The notes beneath the pieces are model-generated. The model was not told where the DNA came from. It made no database searches and was given only the letters and a program-made list of their open reading frames with translations. The translations under genes and the position numbers were made by a program. A stretch of DNA of 64,000 nucleotides from Cylindrotheca closterium (lineage: Eukaryota; Bacillariophyta; Bacillariophyceae; Bacillariales; Bacillariaceae). The DNA lies in NCBI GenBank assembly GCA_933822405.4, contig CAKOGP040001803.1:1-64000 (forward strand). Direction: 5' to 3'. Shown one piece after another: positions 19,175 to 29,012 of this stretch; position 1 is the first letter of the stretch; each line of letters begins with the position of its first letter.

Positions 19175-20413
19175 ATGCGAAGCCTACTTCTAGCCCTATT
19201 AGTTGCTACTTCCTTCGTAGATCCTTCCCAAGGACTTTTGCTTCCAAGCCCGAAAAAGGTCTTGGTCAAGAAACAGATCTGCCGAAAGAAATTCCTTGCT
19301 GGAGTCGCTGGAGCTGCCGTCCTTGGAACTGCCACTGCTGCCGGAGCTGCCGTGGCCGTAAATGGTCAATCAAATGACAACAAGAAAATCTACGAACCAG
19401 CCCCAGGGTCTATGGATGGAAAAGTTGTGCTGATTACTGGTGCCTCGACTGGTTTGGGATTGGAATCTGCAAAACGACTGGCCGCGGCTGGAGCGACCAT
19501 TGTCTTGACTTCCCGCAACCAAGCCAAGGGAGAAAAGGCAGTCGCAAATGTTGAAGAATATGTTCGCGAGCAGAAAGGAAGTACCCCCAAAGTTTACAGC
19601 CTTGTCTTGGACTTGGATGATTTGGAGAATGTCAAGGCATTTCCCAACGCCTACAAGGCCCTTGGATTGGGCAATATTTCCGTCTTGCTCAATAATGCTG
19701 GAGTTATGGCCATTCCAGATCGCCAATTGACCAAGGACGGCTATGAGCGCACCTTTCAATCAAATCACCTGGGACATTTCGTTTTGACGGCTGGACTTTT
19801 TCCATACTTGTCTCGGGACGGTTCGACAGTTGTCAATGTCTCGTCGGAGGCCTTCAATTTCGCCAGCCAAACAACAGAGAGTGGCGGTGGCCGTGGATTG
19901 GACATGAAAAATTTGAATGGCGACATTGCTTATGGACCCTGGACTTCTTATGGTCTCTCCAAGCTGGCAAACATTCTGTTCACCCAAGAGCTTCAACGAA
20001 AGGCCGACGCTTCTGGCAATGACTGGTTGACAACTGTCTGCTTGCATCCCGGTGCCGTGAACACCGATTTGGGTCGTAACATAATGGGAGAAGAGAAGTG
20101 GAATGAACTCAAAGAAAGTGGAGGAGCATCGGCATCTCCTTTGACCATGTTTGCCTTGAAGGCACTGTCGAACTTTGTCTTAACCGTCCCAGAGGGCGCA
20201 TCGACCCAAGTCTTTCTGGCATCTGGAGCAGAAGGTGCCATGACAAAGGGAGCCTTCTACGAAGACCTGAAGGAAAAGAAAAGCTTGCCCGGATTTGCTC
20301 GTGATACCGCGAAGGCAAAGGCATTGTGGGAGACAAGTGAAACTTTGGGTGGAGTGAAATTTGATCCAGCTTCCATCAAGGCTGCAGGCGCCGCTGCAGT
20401 GAAAATAGATTAG
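19175..20413 (+). CDS. Short-chain dehydrogenase/reductase, probably organelle-targeted
   Basis: 412 residues. A hydrophobic signal-like start (LLLALLVATSFVDPSQG) is followed by a basic Ala-rich stretch with a second hydrophobic run (AGVAGAAVLGTATAAGAAVAV), so a plastid or other membrane-routed location is likely. The Rossmann domain has TGASTGLG (about 88-95), NNAG (about 173) and the catalytic YGLSK pair (Tyr258, Lys262), with SNHLGHFVLT between. The overall pattern resembles retinol-dehydrogenase/protochlorophyllide-reductase-like classical SDRs that use NADP(H). The substrate cannot be told from sequence. Intronless. Confidence 0.85.
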   Translation: MRSLLLALLVATSFVDPSQGLLLPSPKKVLVKKQICRKKFLAGVAGAAVLGTATAAGAAVAVNGQSNDNKKIYEPAPGSMDGKVVLITGASTGLGLESAKRLAAAGATIVLTSRNQAKGEKAVANVEEYVREQKGSTPKVYSLVLDLDDLENVKAFPNAYKALGLGNISVLLNNAGVMAIPDRQLTKDGYERTFQSNHLGHFVLTAGLFPYLSRDGSTVVNVSSEAFNFASQTTESGGGRGLDMKNLNGDIAYGPWTSYGLSKLANILFTQELQRKADASGNDWLTTVCLHPGAVNTDLGRNIMGEEKWNELKESGGASASPLTMFALKALSNFVLTVPEGASTQVFLASGAEGAMTKGAFYEDLKEKKSLPGFARDTAKAKALWETSETLGGVKFDPASIKAAGAAAVKID

Positions 20414-20541
20414 ATTATTAGAAAACTAAAAAAGAAAATGACTATGACAAGCTGTATGCATGAAAGTTTCATGATTCAGTTATAGCATTGCCTTATTGTG
20501 CTTTGTTGGTGCTTCGAAATCGCTCAGGAATGCAAGGATTG

Positions 20542-20940
20542 TTATGATGAAGCTTGGCTATTTCGAATCATTTTGCAAAGATCATTCAGACTCCATTTGG
20601 AAGCCAGTTGGATTGTTAACTTAACGTCCCCATAACTGTCATCCGAGCTTTGCAGGATAAGCTTGGTCTCATCTTCTTCCATTTGCATTTGACCGGCAAC
20701 ATTTTCGTAGAGAACTTGATCCGGAACCTTTGACATGCCCATATCGGTTGCCAATCGAGATCCTTTTGATTCTTGGTAATCACTGTCACTGAATTGAATT
20801 GCGCCAGGATAAAACAATCGAAATAAATGGGTATCTTTATCAAAATCGGCCTTCAACTTGATGTTGGTTTCTGCTTGGACGACCGCTGCTTCTTGGTCGT
20901 TGATCAACAAAGACGAAACCACCCAACTTTTAGCAACCAT
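20542..20940 (-). CDS. Small conserved-looking protein of unknown function
   Basis: 132 residues from the ATG at 20940 (MVAKSWVVSSLLIND). The frame stays open 72 nt further upstream, but the later ATG gives a soluble protein without an odd leader. No domain recognised. It reads as a beta-rich fold with alternating hydrophobic residues (IKLKADFDKDTHLFRLFY, VKLTIQLASKWSL). No signal peptide or TM helix. Convergent with the dehydrogenase gene (128 bp apart) and divergent from the glycosyltransferase gene. Confidence 0.5.
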   Translation of the reverse strand: MVAKSWVVSSLLINDQEAAVVQAETNIKLKADFDKDTHLFRLFYPGAIQFSDSDYQESKGSRLATDMGMSKVPDQVLYENVAGQMQMEEDETKLILQSSDDSYGDVKLTIQLASKWSLNDLCKMIRNSQASS

Positions 20941-21212
20941 TGTATTGAGAATTTTGCAGATAAGGGGTGGAGGAAAGCGATGAATTGATGGGAGAATAAA
21001 TAAGTGATGCAACTTGAAAGATGATTATGTTCAAGCCCGAAATATGTTTTTCGGTGTTGTGACTCGTGACTCACGATGACCTCATTCGTGACTGGCGAAA
21101 TTCCATCAGCTGATATTACCATCAATCTCTCCAGAATTGTTGTCGACGACCATAAGCATTTACACTTTCTGCCTGAAGGAATGGACTTCATATACAGCAC
21201 AGAACTCCAATC

Positions 21213-23511
21213 ATGACTGTTGGTGTCCAGGGATCCACGGTCATCCGTAGGATTTTTGTGTCTATATCCTTGCTTTCTGTCGTCGTATCAATGCGACAAC
21301 TTGGAATAATCAATGGGTCATTGTCATCATCTTCGATCGCAGCTCCTTTCGAATGGGCAGATCCTACCCAGTTGGTGAAAGAAGGAGTATCCGAGATCAG
21401 CACTAGGGAGATTGGTGACGAAGGAGAGCAAATAAGAATCAGTCATGGAAATAGCGACACTATATTGCCGACAGACAATAAGTCTTCCAACAACAACAAG
21501 TCTTCCAACAACAAGCCTCGGGTTGTGGTGGGAATTTTCTCTCGACTGAACGATGTAGAAGAACGACAGCGAAGACACTTGGTTCGCCACACATATCTCC
21601 GCTTTGACTTGAATCATCCTCCTACTTTCCAACAAGAAAATATGAATTTGACCAAGAGCAACGACAATGCCACGAAGGCACCCAATCGCATATGCTCCCT
21701 TGCAGAGTTTCAGCAACGCCATCGAAATTCATCGCAGAATAGCTACGACGGCGCTTGCCAGCTAATTTATGCCTTTGTAATTCCTCTTGAGGAACATGTT
21801 GATGCAACGGACTCTGCACCCACCGATGATTCCTACAAGGAAAAGACTAGCTCTCTTCCTTCCATCGCATCCGACTGGTACTCATCATCTTCGTCGTTGC
21901 CGACTGAGTATCCCAACGATGACTGTCTAGATGAAGATATGATCTACTTTCGGTTTCTCGCAACAAAGCAACAACAAGGCTTACCATCTCCGCTTCGACC
22001 AAAAGTCATTGCAAGCTGGTACGCGCATTTACTAAGTGAGGTGCAATATTCCATACCGATAGACAGCATTGCCTATACAGATACAAAGGTTGCCATTCTG
22101 CCGACCAAGTTTTGGAAGAATGCTATTTTTCATCATCGCCACCAAGACCGGCATACGGAATCATCGCCGTATTCCACATTTCCTCGCTCGCTTACATATG
22201 CAGGCATTCAAGTCCAAAAATCAAAGTGTCAGTCGACCAGTTGTCCCTCATTACAAGGTGAATACGTGATGCGGCGATGGGTCTGCCTCTCGAGAGGTGT
22301 TATTATTGCAACTGCTTTCCACAAGGGAGTCCACGAACGCAGCCACTAGTACAGTGACATTGCCAACCAAACAGAAGCGTCGGTGGGTAGTACCAGAGTC
22401 GGTGGATATTCTCATTTCAAATTTGGTCCACAGTGTTGCCGGCAGTACAGCCAATCAATCATCCACGAAACTTGTACTCAGTGCATTTGATCTACGAGGA
22501 ATTTATACCAACATGAAGGCCACCAAGACGAAAGGAAAAGCATCTGCTTCGTTCCATTTCAAAAATGACGGAGATGATGGAACGCTTGGAGATTACTTGG
22601 CATTTTGGGATCGATACAAGGACTCGCTCACGAACTATCGACGACCGCCCTGCTTGAAGACAGTATCAAGCAACCAAGGAGGCAAAAAGGGAGAAACGAA
22701 TCAACGACCAACCACCATGCTACTGGGAATCTTCACCATGGATAGTGTCAAGGACGCCAGACGCCGAAAGACGATTCGAAAGACTTGGATTTCTCACAAC
22801 AGAACAACCAAGGGAACATCAGCAAAGCGAATCATTTGCTCGTTGCAGGAATGGATTGAAAATCCTGATGGTTGTCAGCTGGCATATGCATTTGTCTTGG
22901 GTGGAAATCCGAAAGGACCAACTGAGCTTTTGGAGTACAACTCGTCATTCCCCATGAGCATTCCTTGCCGACTCCAGCATACGAATGATCAAGAAGATAC
23001 AAGCGACATTATTTGTTTGAATATCCGAGAAAATATGGAAGAGGGAAAATCACAGACATGGTTCAAGTATGCCACCACAACAACAGTCCCACAACAACAT
23101 GAACAGAATGACAATTTTGATTACATTGGGAAGATGGATTCCGATACTCTGCTCTACCCAGGAATCTTCTTCAATCGGGTTCTACAGAAGCTTCCAAAAT
23201 ATCCAAACAATGCACGAGTCTATGGGGGCGACTATCGCTTCAAGCCACCCAACATGGTGGGGCCTGTCTACATGGGTGGACACTTGTACTTTCTGTCGTC
23301 TGACTTGGCCGAATTTGTGGTATCGTCGGAGTGTCCTCGATCTGCTGTCGACAAGGGAATTGAAGACGCTTCGATTGGCAACTTTGTGCACTCTCATCCC
23401 CTCCCCATTCGGCGCATCAGGCTGCGTACGAGTGAATTTGAACATCCTGTCAAACGAGTGGACCGGTATCGGACGTTGTGGCGAAAGTACCAAGCACGGC
23501 AAAAGAAGTGA
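21213..23511 (+). CDS. Two-module GT31-like glycosyltransferase, frame changes mid-gene
   Basis: The first frame (21213-22349) starts with a signal-anchor helix (IFVSISLLSVVVS), typical of a Golgi type II enzyme. It then has VVVGIFSRLNDVEERQRRHLVRHTY and CQLIYAFVIP. The second frame (open to 23511) repeats the pattern: LLGIFTMDSVKDARRRKTIRKTW, CQLAYAFVLGG, then DSD (about 23137-23145, the DxD metal site), YGGDYR, GGHLYFLSS and IEDASIGNFVHS. So one protein seems to hold two GT31-like modules; the first lacks a DxD (AYTDTK at that place) and may be inactive. The frames join if 22258-22354 is a 97-bp intron (AAG|GTGAAT...TACAG), or by a one-base frameshift near 22300. Donor and acceptor sugars unknown. 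Confidence 0.65.
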
Positions 23512-23776
23512 TTACAACTAGAATCATAAATTGATTGTTAGCAATACAGATGCTGTTATGATTTTAAAATGAAGGCATTCAAGTTTCTAAGATGCTATTT
23601 CCTGGGGCGGGTGGGAGTGATGATTATCATAATGGAATCATCACTTTCTGGCATTCTTAATGTAAACCGAGATATGAATTCATCCTATCCACAGTTACGT
23701 GCAGGCAGTTTTTGTTTTGTGCTACACCAAGCCAGTCCAATGCTGCTTCATGTTCGAGCTAGCTAGATTGTAAGGT

Positions 23777-24136
23777 TTACTTCTTGGGAAGTTTGGCGTT
23801 CTTGACACCAGCCATTCTGGCAAGGTTGGGAGCGAAAAAGGGCAAACTGAGAAGAAGACCTCCAGCCAAGGCTCCTCCAACAATGGAGCCACCGCCACCA
23901 CCAGATTTCTTGACTTCCTTTTCGGGGACAACCGTGTCTCCAACATCAAGATCGTAGTTGCTTTGCTTGGCAAAAGCTGCTGGTGCTGCCAGAGTGGAAA
24001 CAGCAGCGACAGTGGCGGCGCTGGTGGCGACCTTGGAAAGAAAAGCACGACGGTCGTTGGTGTGTGCGGGTGCAAGGGCATTTGCAGAAGAAACGAACAA
24101 TACGGCAAGAGCAAAGAAAGAGAAGAGCTTCATCAT
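23777..24136 (-). CDS. Small thylakoid-type precursor with double targeting signal
   Basis: 119 residues. Residues 1-20 are a signal peptide ending SSANA|LAP, close to the diatom plastid ASAFAP junction. After a short transit region comes a twin-arginine stretch (R29-R30, RRAFLSK), a hydrophobic Ala-rich run and an AAFA cleavage-like site at about 56, a plausible thylakoid Tat-type signal. The mature part (about 63 residues) has a poly-Gly hinge, one hydrophobic helix (GALAGGLLLSLPFFAP) and a basic end. Probably a small thylakoid membrane subunit; I do not recognise which. The gene starts with two ATGs. Confidence 0.68.
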   Translation of the reverse strand: MMKLFSFFALAVLFVSSANALAPAHTNDRRAFLSKVATSAATVAAVSTLAAPAAFAKQSNYDLDVGDTVVPEKEVKKSGGGGGSIVGGALAGGLLLSLPFFAPNLARMAGVKNAKLPKK

Positions 24137-24881
24137 GTTGGTGTAGTAGTAGTTCTTGGTTTATGATACGGCAGAAGTTGTGGGCGGGTGGTGTGAAATG
24201 TTCTGACAAGACACCAAAGGTTGGATGATGGACCGATGATTCGCATTCTGACATGACAATTTCAGTGAGTCAGCCAGTCCCGAGTTTGTTGAGTCCTGCA
24301 GGTTTCACTGACGAAATCAAAAGGATTTGTTGTTGTACTACATTGTACCACTGGAGGACACAAGCTGAAAGGATAAGCTAGAAAGTGTTACAGTTGTAAG
24401 AGTCCGATGAGCTGGAAGCTCTGACATGAAAGGTTTTTATACTATCTACTACCAAATACTAAGGAAGAAAGGGTAAACTGTGTCCCATCAGCCAATTTAA
24501 GCCATAGTACTTTCAGTAGTGTTTTCACTTTCAAATTGGTTACAAATGTATGCGCTTTTAGAAATGCTTGCATCAACAACTTGCTTGGAATATCTTGTGT
24601 AGTTCCCTGCTGGTACTTGTAAAATTGTTCTTACTGTATCCGCTTCTTTTTTTCGCGCAAAGAACAAAGATCACGAATGATCATCGAAGAACACCACGTT
24701 TTCAAAAAAGAGCTTGATCATGCAAAGAACACATATCCAAAAAGTATGAAACGCAAACAGATTATTCGCTGCATCGTCTCAGCACTCTTCCCACATTTCT
24801 GTCCCTTCCCCACCTAGGCTTTGCCTTTCGAACAACAAACTTGCCACCAGACTCAGACGATTGATTCGTTCCTTAATTAGC
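24137..24881. other. Intergenic region and left part of the GST duplication
   Basis: 745 bp. From about 24650 it is alignable with DNA upstream of the intact GST (from about 25795), including the former signal-peptide region (about 24775-24880). It is promoter DNA of the thylakoid-type gene on the left side. Confidence 0.5.
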
Positions 24882-25524
24882 ATGACAAGCTCTATTCCGA
24901 CCTCTATCAAGATCTACTACTTGAACTACAACTTCTGGAGGGGTGACGTCTTGAGAGATCTGCGTTGTATCTTCAAGGTATCCCCTTTGACAACGTCACT
25001 GACAAGAATAAGATGGATGAGTTGAAGGCTCAGGGAAAGGTTCCTTTTGGTATCTTTCCTGTCATGGAATCCGATGGAAAGATTCTCTCGCAAACTCAAG
25101 CTTGCGCCACTTTTGTTGGCAAATTAGGTGACATGTACCCAAGCAACGATGATCCTTTTGCCCAAGCCGATTGCGGTGAGATCATCAATGGGTGCACCGA
25201 TGTCGCTCTCACTTTTATTGCCACCTTCCGTGTGGAAGACAAAAAGACAGCTCGTCAAAAGCTCATGAGCCCCAAGGATGGACGTCTCTACATGCTGTGT
25301 GCAAGGATGGTAGCGAATTCGCTTGTGCAAAAGACAGTGGGTTGACGGTCGCTGACTTGTGCGTCTGGCGCTTGTACAGCTGGTTCAACGGTGGAACAAT
25401 CGACCATGTCCCCATTGACTGGATCGGGACATCCTTCCCCAACCTCAAGAAGATCTACGACAACGTCGAGAGCAATGATAAGATTCAAGCCTTCAAGAAG
25501 GAATACTACCCAGGCAAGAACTAA
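24882..25524 (+). pseudogene. GST-like pseudogene (left copy of tandem pair)
   Basis: Near-identical in most places to the intact gene at 25903, but broken. Relative to that gene it has a 2-bp insertion at about 24957-24963 (after TTGAGAG) and a 22-bp deletion at about 25294 (after CTCTACATG). Each shifts the frame. The upstream signal-peptide coding also lacks an open frame from an ATG. Between the lesions the frame is clean (LQGIPFDNV through DGRLYM), and after the second lesion it resumes (TVADLCVWRLYSWF to the stop at 25522-25524). This suggests recent inactivation or relaxed constraint. Confidence 0.75.
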
Positions 25525-25902
25525 ATAAGTCAAGGAGGACAATGTTGAGAATTTTGCTAGTAGTCTAGTACTTCATTTTTAAACATTGGTTTGCAGTATT
25601 AACTGAAACATTTCAAACGGGGCATTGGTTCTGCTTGCATGATATTATTCCGAAAAGCAGCAGTTTATATAAATTCTGATAAACTTGCTGCCATCACTCT
25701 ATCCTACAGTAGATACAGGTTACTCTGGTAGGAACCATGACGTACTTCTGCGATTATTCTTTTTGGATGAAACTTCGTTCCACCTTCTCCTTTTCGCGCA
25801 AAATCACGCGCGCAAAACAAAGATCACGAATGATCTTCCAAGAACACATAAAAATCCAAAAAGTACGAACGAAACATACTATATCGGTGGCATCTTCCCA
25901 CA

Positions 25903-26715
25903 ATGCGTCTTCGCACCACTCTCCTCACTCTTTCCGTCCTTTCCCACAGAGGCTTTGCCCTTCGATCGACAAACCCTTTCCTTACAAGACCCATCAGATT
26001 CGCTTCCTTAACCAGTATGACAAGCTCCACCTCTAACGAACCGGTCTCCAAGAAACCAAAGTTGACTCCGACCTCCATCAAGGTCTACTACTGGAACATG
26101 GCCTTTTGGAGGGCTGACGCCTTGAGAGCTGCCTTGTATCTTCAAGGTATCCCCTTTGACAACGTCACTGACAAGACTGAGATGGACGAGCTGAAGGCTC
26201 AGAAGAAGGTTCCTTTTGGTGCCTTTCCTGTTATGGAAATCGATGGAAAGATTCTCTCGCAAACTCAAGCTTGCGCCACTTTTGTTGGCAAATTAGGTGA
26301 CATGTACCCAAGCAACGATGATCCTTTTGCCCAAGCCAATTGCGATGAAATCATCAATGGGTGTACCGATGTCACTGACACGGTTTCTAGCACCTTCCGT
26401 GCGGAAGACAAAAAGTCAGCTCGTGAAAAGCTCATGGACCCCAAGGATGGACGTCTCTACATGCACTTGAACGGACTCAACTCTGTTGTGTGCAAGGATG
26501 GTAGTGAATTCGCTTGTGGAAAAGATAGTGAGTTGACGGTCGCTGACTTGTGCGTCTGGCGCTTGTACAACTGGTTCTACAATGGAACCATTGACCATAT
26601 CCCCATTGACTGGATCGGGACATCTTTCCCCAACCTCAAGACGATCTACGACAACGTGGAGAGTAATGAAAAGATCCAAGCCTTCAAGAAGGAATACTAC
26701 CCAGACAAGAAGTAA
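25903..26715 (+). CDS. Glutathione S-transferase-like protein
   Basis: 270 residues. An N-terminal hydrophobic/basic leader (MRLRTTLLTLSVLSHRGFALRS) suggests import into the secretory route or plastid. Residues about 60-140 read as a thioredoxin-fold GST N-domain: IKVYYWNMAFWRADALRAAL, then KKVPFGAFPVMEIDGKILSQTQA, where the cis-Pro 'VPFG' and 'SQT' (glutathione gamma-Glu site in place of the usual ESxA) stand out. The C-domain has LTVADLCVWRLYNWF, the conserved helix-6 N-cap motif (the family's 'S/T-x-x-D'). Most like sigma/alpha-type eukaryotic GSTs. Likely conjugates or isomerises with glutathione; substrate unknown. Intronless. Confidence 0.82.
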   Translation: MRLRTTLLTLSVLSHRGFALRSTNPFLTRPIRFASLTSMTSSTSNEPVSKKPKLTPTSIKVYYWNMAFWRADALRAALYLQGIPFDNVTDKTEMDELKAQKKVPFGAFPVMEIDGKILSQTQACATFVGKLGDMYPSNDDPFAQANCDEIINGCTDVTDTVSSTFRAEDKKSAREKLMDPKDGRLYMHLNGLNSVVCKDGSEFACGKDSELTVADLCVWRLYNWFYNGTIDHIPIDWIGTSFPNLKTIYDNVESNEKIQAFKKEYYPDKK

Positions 26716-27009
26716 ATAATGGAAGGGAAACGACGAGGACTTGTGTGGGATAGTCTAGAAGTTTAGTCAAGATGATTTATTTATTTGGACTACTGATTTT
26801 TAAAAAGAGGAACAACTGATCTTTAGCTGACGAACTTGTCCGAAACAACAGAAAATTTGTAAATAAGATTTTCACCTAGATTTTCCATAGAATCAATAAA
26901 AAATCCATCAATCACCACAAAAAGGATGTATGGCACAGCATGATTTCGTTGATGCTTTGTTTGAACGACGGCAATCCATTTGATTCCAATCAAAACAAGG
27001 AAACAAGCA

Positions 27010-27768
27010 CTATCGTTTCTTTCTTCGTCGTCTCAGTTCACCGTCGACGCTTCGACCTTGATCATCTCCTGCTTCCAATCGCAAAAGAGTCGCAGCATCT
27101 CCACCTGATTTCACTGTGGATGTCACCATCCTAGCCAACGCCCACATTCCTCCATCTCTATCCAGTCCACTGTCACCACCAATTTCATCTGTCATTTTGG
27201 CAACTTCTTTCATGGTTTCCGGATCGATATCTAATTGAAATGGAGTTTTCAGTCCAGTTTCATTCTTGAACCAGGAATCAAAATTATCCATGGCATCTTC
27301 GGCATCCTCAATCAGGATTGCCGTTCCATCTGTATCTTCCACCAAGGATTCAAAGGCAATCCTCGCATTGATAAAGACGTCTCTCATTTTGTCCTTTTCC
27401 TCTTCTGTCATTTCTTGACCGTGCGTATCGGGGTGATTCTCCATAGCAATCATTAGAAACTTTTTCTTGGCATGTTTGTAGAGTGAGGCTTCTGGAATGC
27501 CCAAAACCTTGAAGGGATCTTTTCTTCTTTTTTTACTACGTTTGCGTTTCTTTCGAGCATCGAAATGGCGTATTTGGACCGCCTGAAATTTAGGCATTGG
27601 TTCGGCTTGCATGCTAGTATTAATATTCCAACTAGAAGCAGCAGCAGCAGCCGTAATGGCGACATCCACTTTTCCTAACGCCACATTCTGGTTTGTCAAA
27701 AATGCTCGTCGAAGGGCCATAGATTTGCAAATTCGGCTCATCTTTTCTAAAGACGAGGATGCATACAT
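27010..27768 (-). CDS. J-domain (DnaJ-like) protein, probably mitochondrial
   Basis: 252 residues from the ATG at 27768; the frame extends upstream only to a TTG. The N-terminus is basic, Ser/Ala-rich and without acidic residues for long stretches (KMSRICKSMALRRAFLTNQ), fitting mitochondrial import. Residues about 80-150 form a J domain: KDPFKVLGIPEAS, KHAKKKFLMIAMENHPDTHG with HPD at 112-114, and MRDVFINARIAFESL. There is no zinc-finger or Gly/Phe region, so it is a class C J-protein that would stimulate an Hsp70. The C-terminal half is acidic, then ends in a basic RRRRKKR. Confidence 0.82.
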   Translation of the reverse strand: MYASSSLEKMSRICKSMALRRAFLTNQNVALGKVDVAITAAAAASSWNINTSMQAEPMPKFQAVQIRHFDARKKRKRSKKRRKDPFKVLGIPEASLYKHAKKKFLMIAMENHPDTHGQEMTEEEKDKMRDVFINARIAFESLVEDTDGTAILIEDAEDAMDNFDSWFKNETGLKTPFQLDIDPETMKEVAKMTDEIGGDSGLDRDGGMWALARMVTSTVKSGGDAATLLRLEAGDDQGRSVDGELRRRRKKR

Positions 27769-29012
27769 AGACCGAAACAATCTGAATCAGTAGCGAGCTC
27801 TTGGCAATAGAATGATATCAAAGCTCTGTCCTTTTCTGCAGTAACAAGACGACAGGATGATGGTACCTGTTACTATTACTACTTGTATAATGAAATAAAA
27901 GGATTGATACCGTCACAGTACTGTGTTTCTATACTGTGGGACTCACACTCTTCTGACCAGCGCAAAGGTGATATTGTCATCGTCGTCATGCAACGGAATA
28001 ATTTCGCGTCATTCATCGCACGCACAAAGTCGCCGACTAAAACGACTACTTACAGAAGCAATAATGGCGGATCAACTTTCCTCATCATCGATGATAAAAG
28101 ACAGATGAAACCTACTACAGGTGCATATTCATACACACCACGCTATTGCTAGCAAAAGTATAGAACAATCGAAGCATAATATATTGTGCAAAGCCAAAGT
28201 TTGAAAGATGCATCTACTGGCGGTCACATTACAAGTGCCAGAGGCTGCGTAGCCTAGTACCTAGTACTAAATGAAAGGTGGTAGGAGGAGAGTAAGACAA
28301 AAGTCTTGTGTACTGGTGCAGTACCAGGTACCTAGTACCATACCGTTGCCACATCGACTACCAAATACAAATGTTCCTTGTGAATGCCGCACCACAATGC
28401 TGTGGGACAGTCATGGGAGCAAGTGCAACCGCCAGCATCTATGACCTCTCTTTCGTGTCTCACCGATAATTCCCAAAGTGGAAGTTATCCATCGGCGGTG
28501 CTATTACTGATCGGGGGCTTCTTGTTTCGCCCCCTTTCGTGAAGGTTAAGTCTCCTTTTCACTTTCAGCACTCAGCGTCAACATTTATTATTGACCGGTG
28601 GTTCTGCTCAAATCTGGGCAGGGCCGACGTGCTTCACGATAAGAAAAGAAGAAAAAGTCCCTTAACGAGTCACAGTGCCAAAGGCCCGTCTTTTCCTTGC
28701 GAAAGAACAATTCAAGATTGGGATTTATCGGTCGCTATTAGGCTACTTATGGAGCTCAATCACTAACAGGACCCAAACTTTTATCACATTTAACATTTAC
28801 CGCAACCAAAATGCCATGGGGAAAAAATAAGATTAGATTGGTGTACCAAATTCGTTAGATGTTTTCACCATCTCCAGCCGAACAGCCACGAAAGGTGCGT
28901 TGCTTGTTGCTACCCAAAGTCAGTCAACCGAGGCCATTATCCAAATACCTGACACCCCCATCCCTCCCTCCAGAAGATTGTAAGAACAGCTGGGGCGGCA
29001 ATATTCATTAAA
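27769..29012. other. Long intergenic region with GTAC-rich cluster
   Basis: 1,244 bp between divergent genes. GTAC words concentrate at about 28255-28345 (CTAGTACCTAGTACT, GGTACCTAGTACC). Short ORFs at 27883-28152 and 28539-28766 show no domain. Nothing else supported. Confidence 0.4.

Larger units (their letters stand above)
24650..26715 (+). repeat. Tandem segmental duplication carrying the GST gene
   Basis: About 0.9 kb starting near 24650 (caaagatcacgaatgatc) recurs from about 25795, with promoter, leader and coding region aligned. The left copy is disrupted, the right copy intact. Confidence 0.8.
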
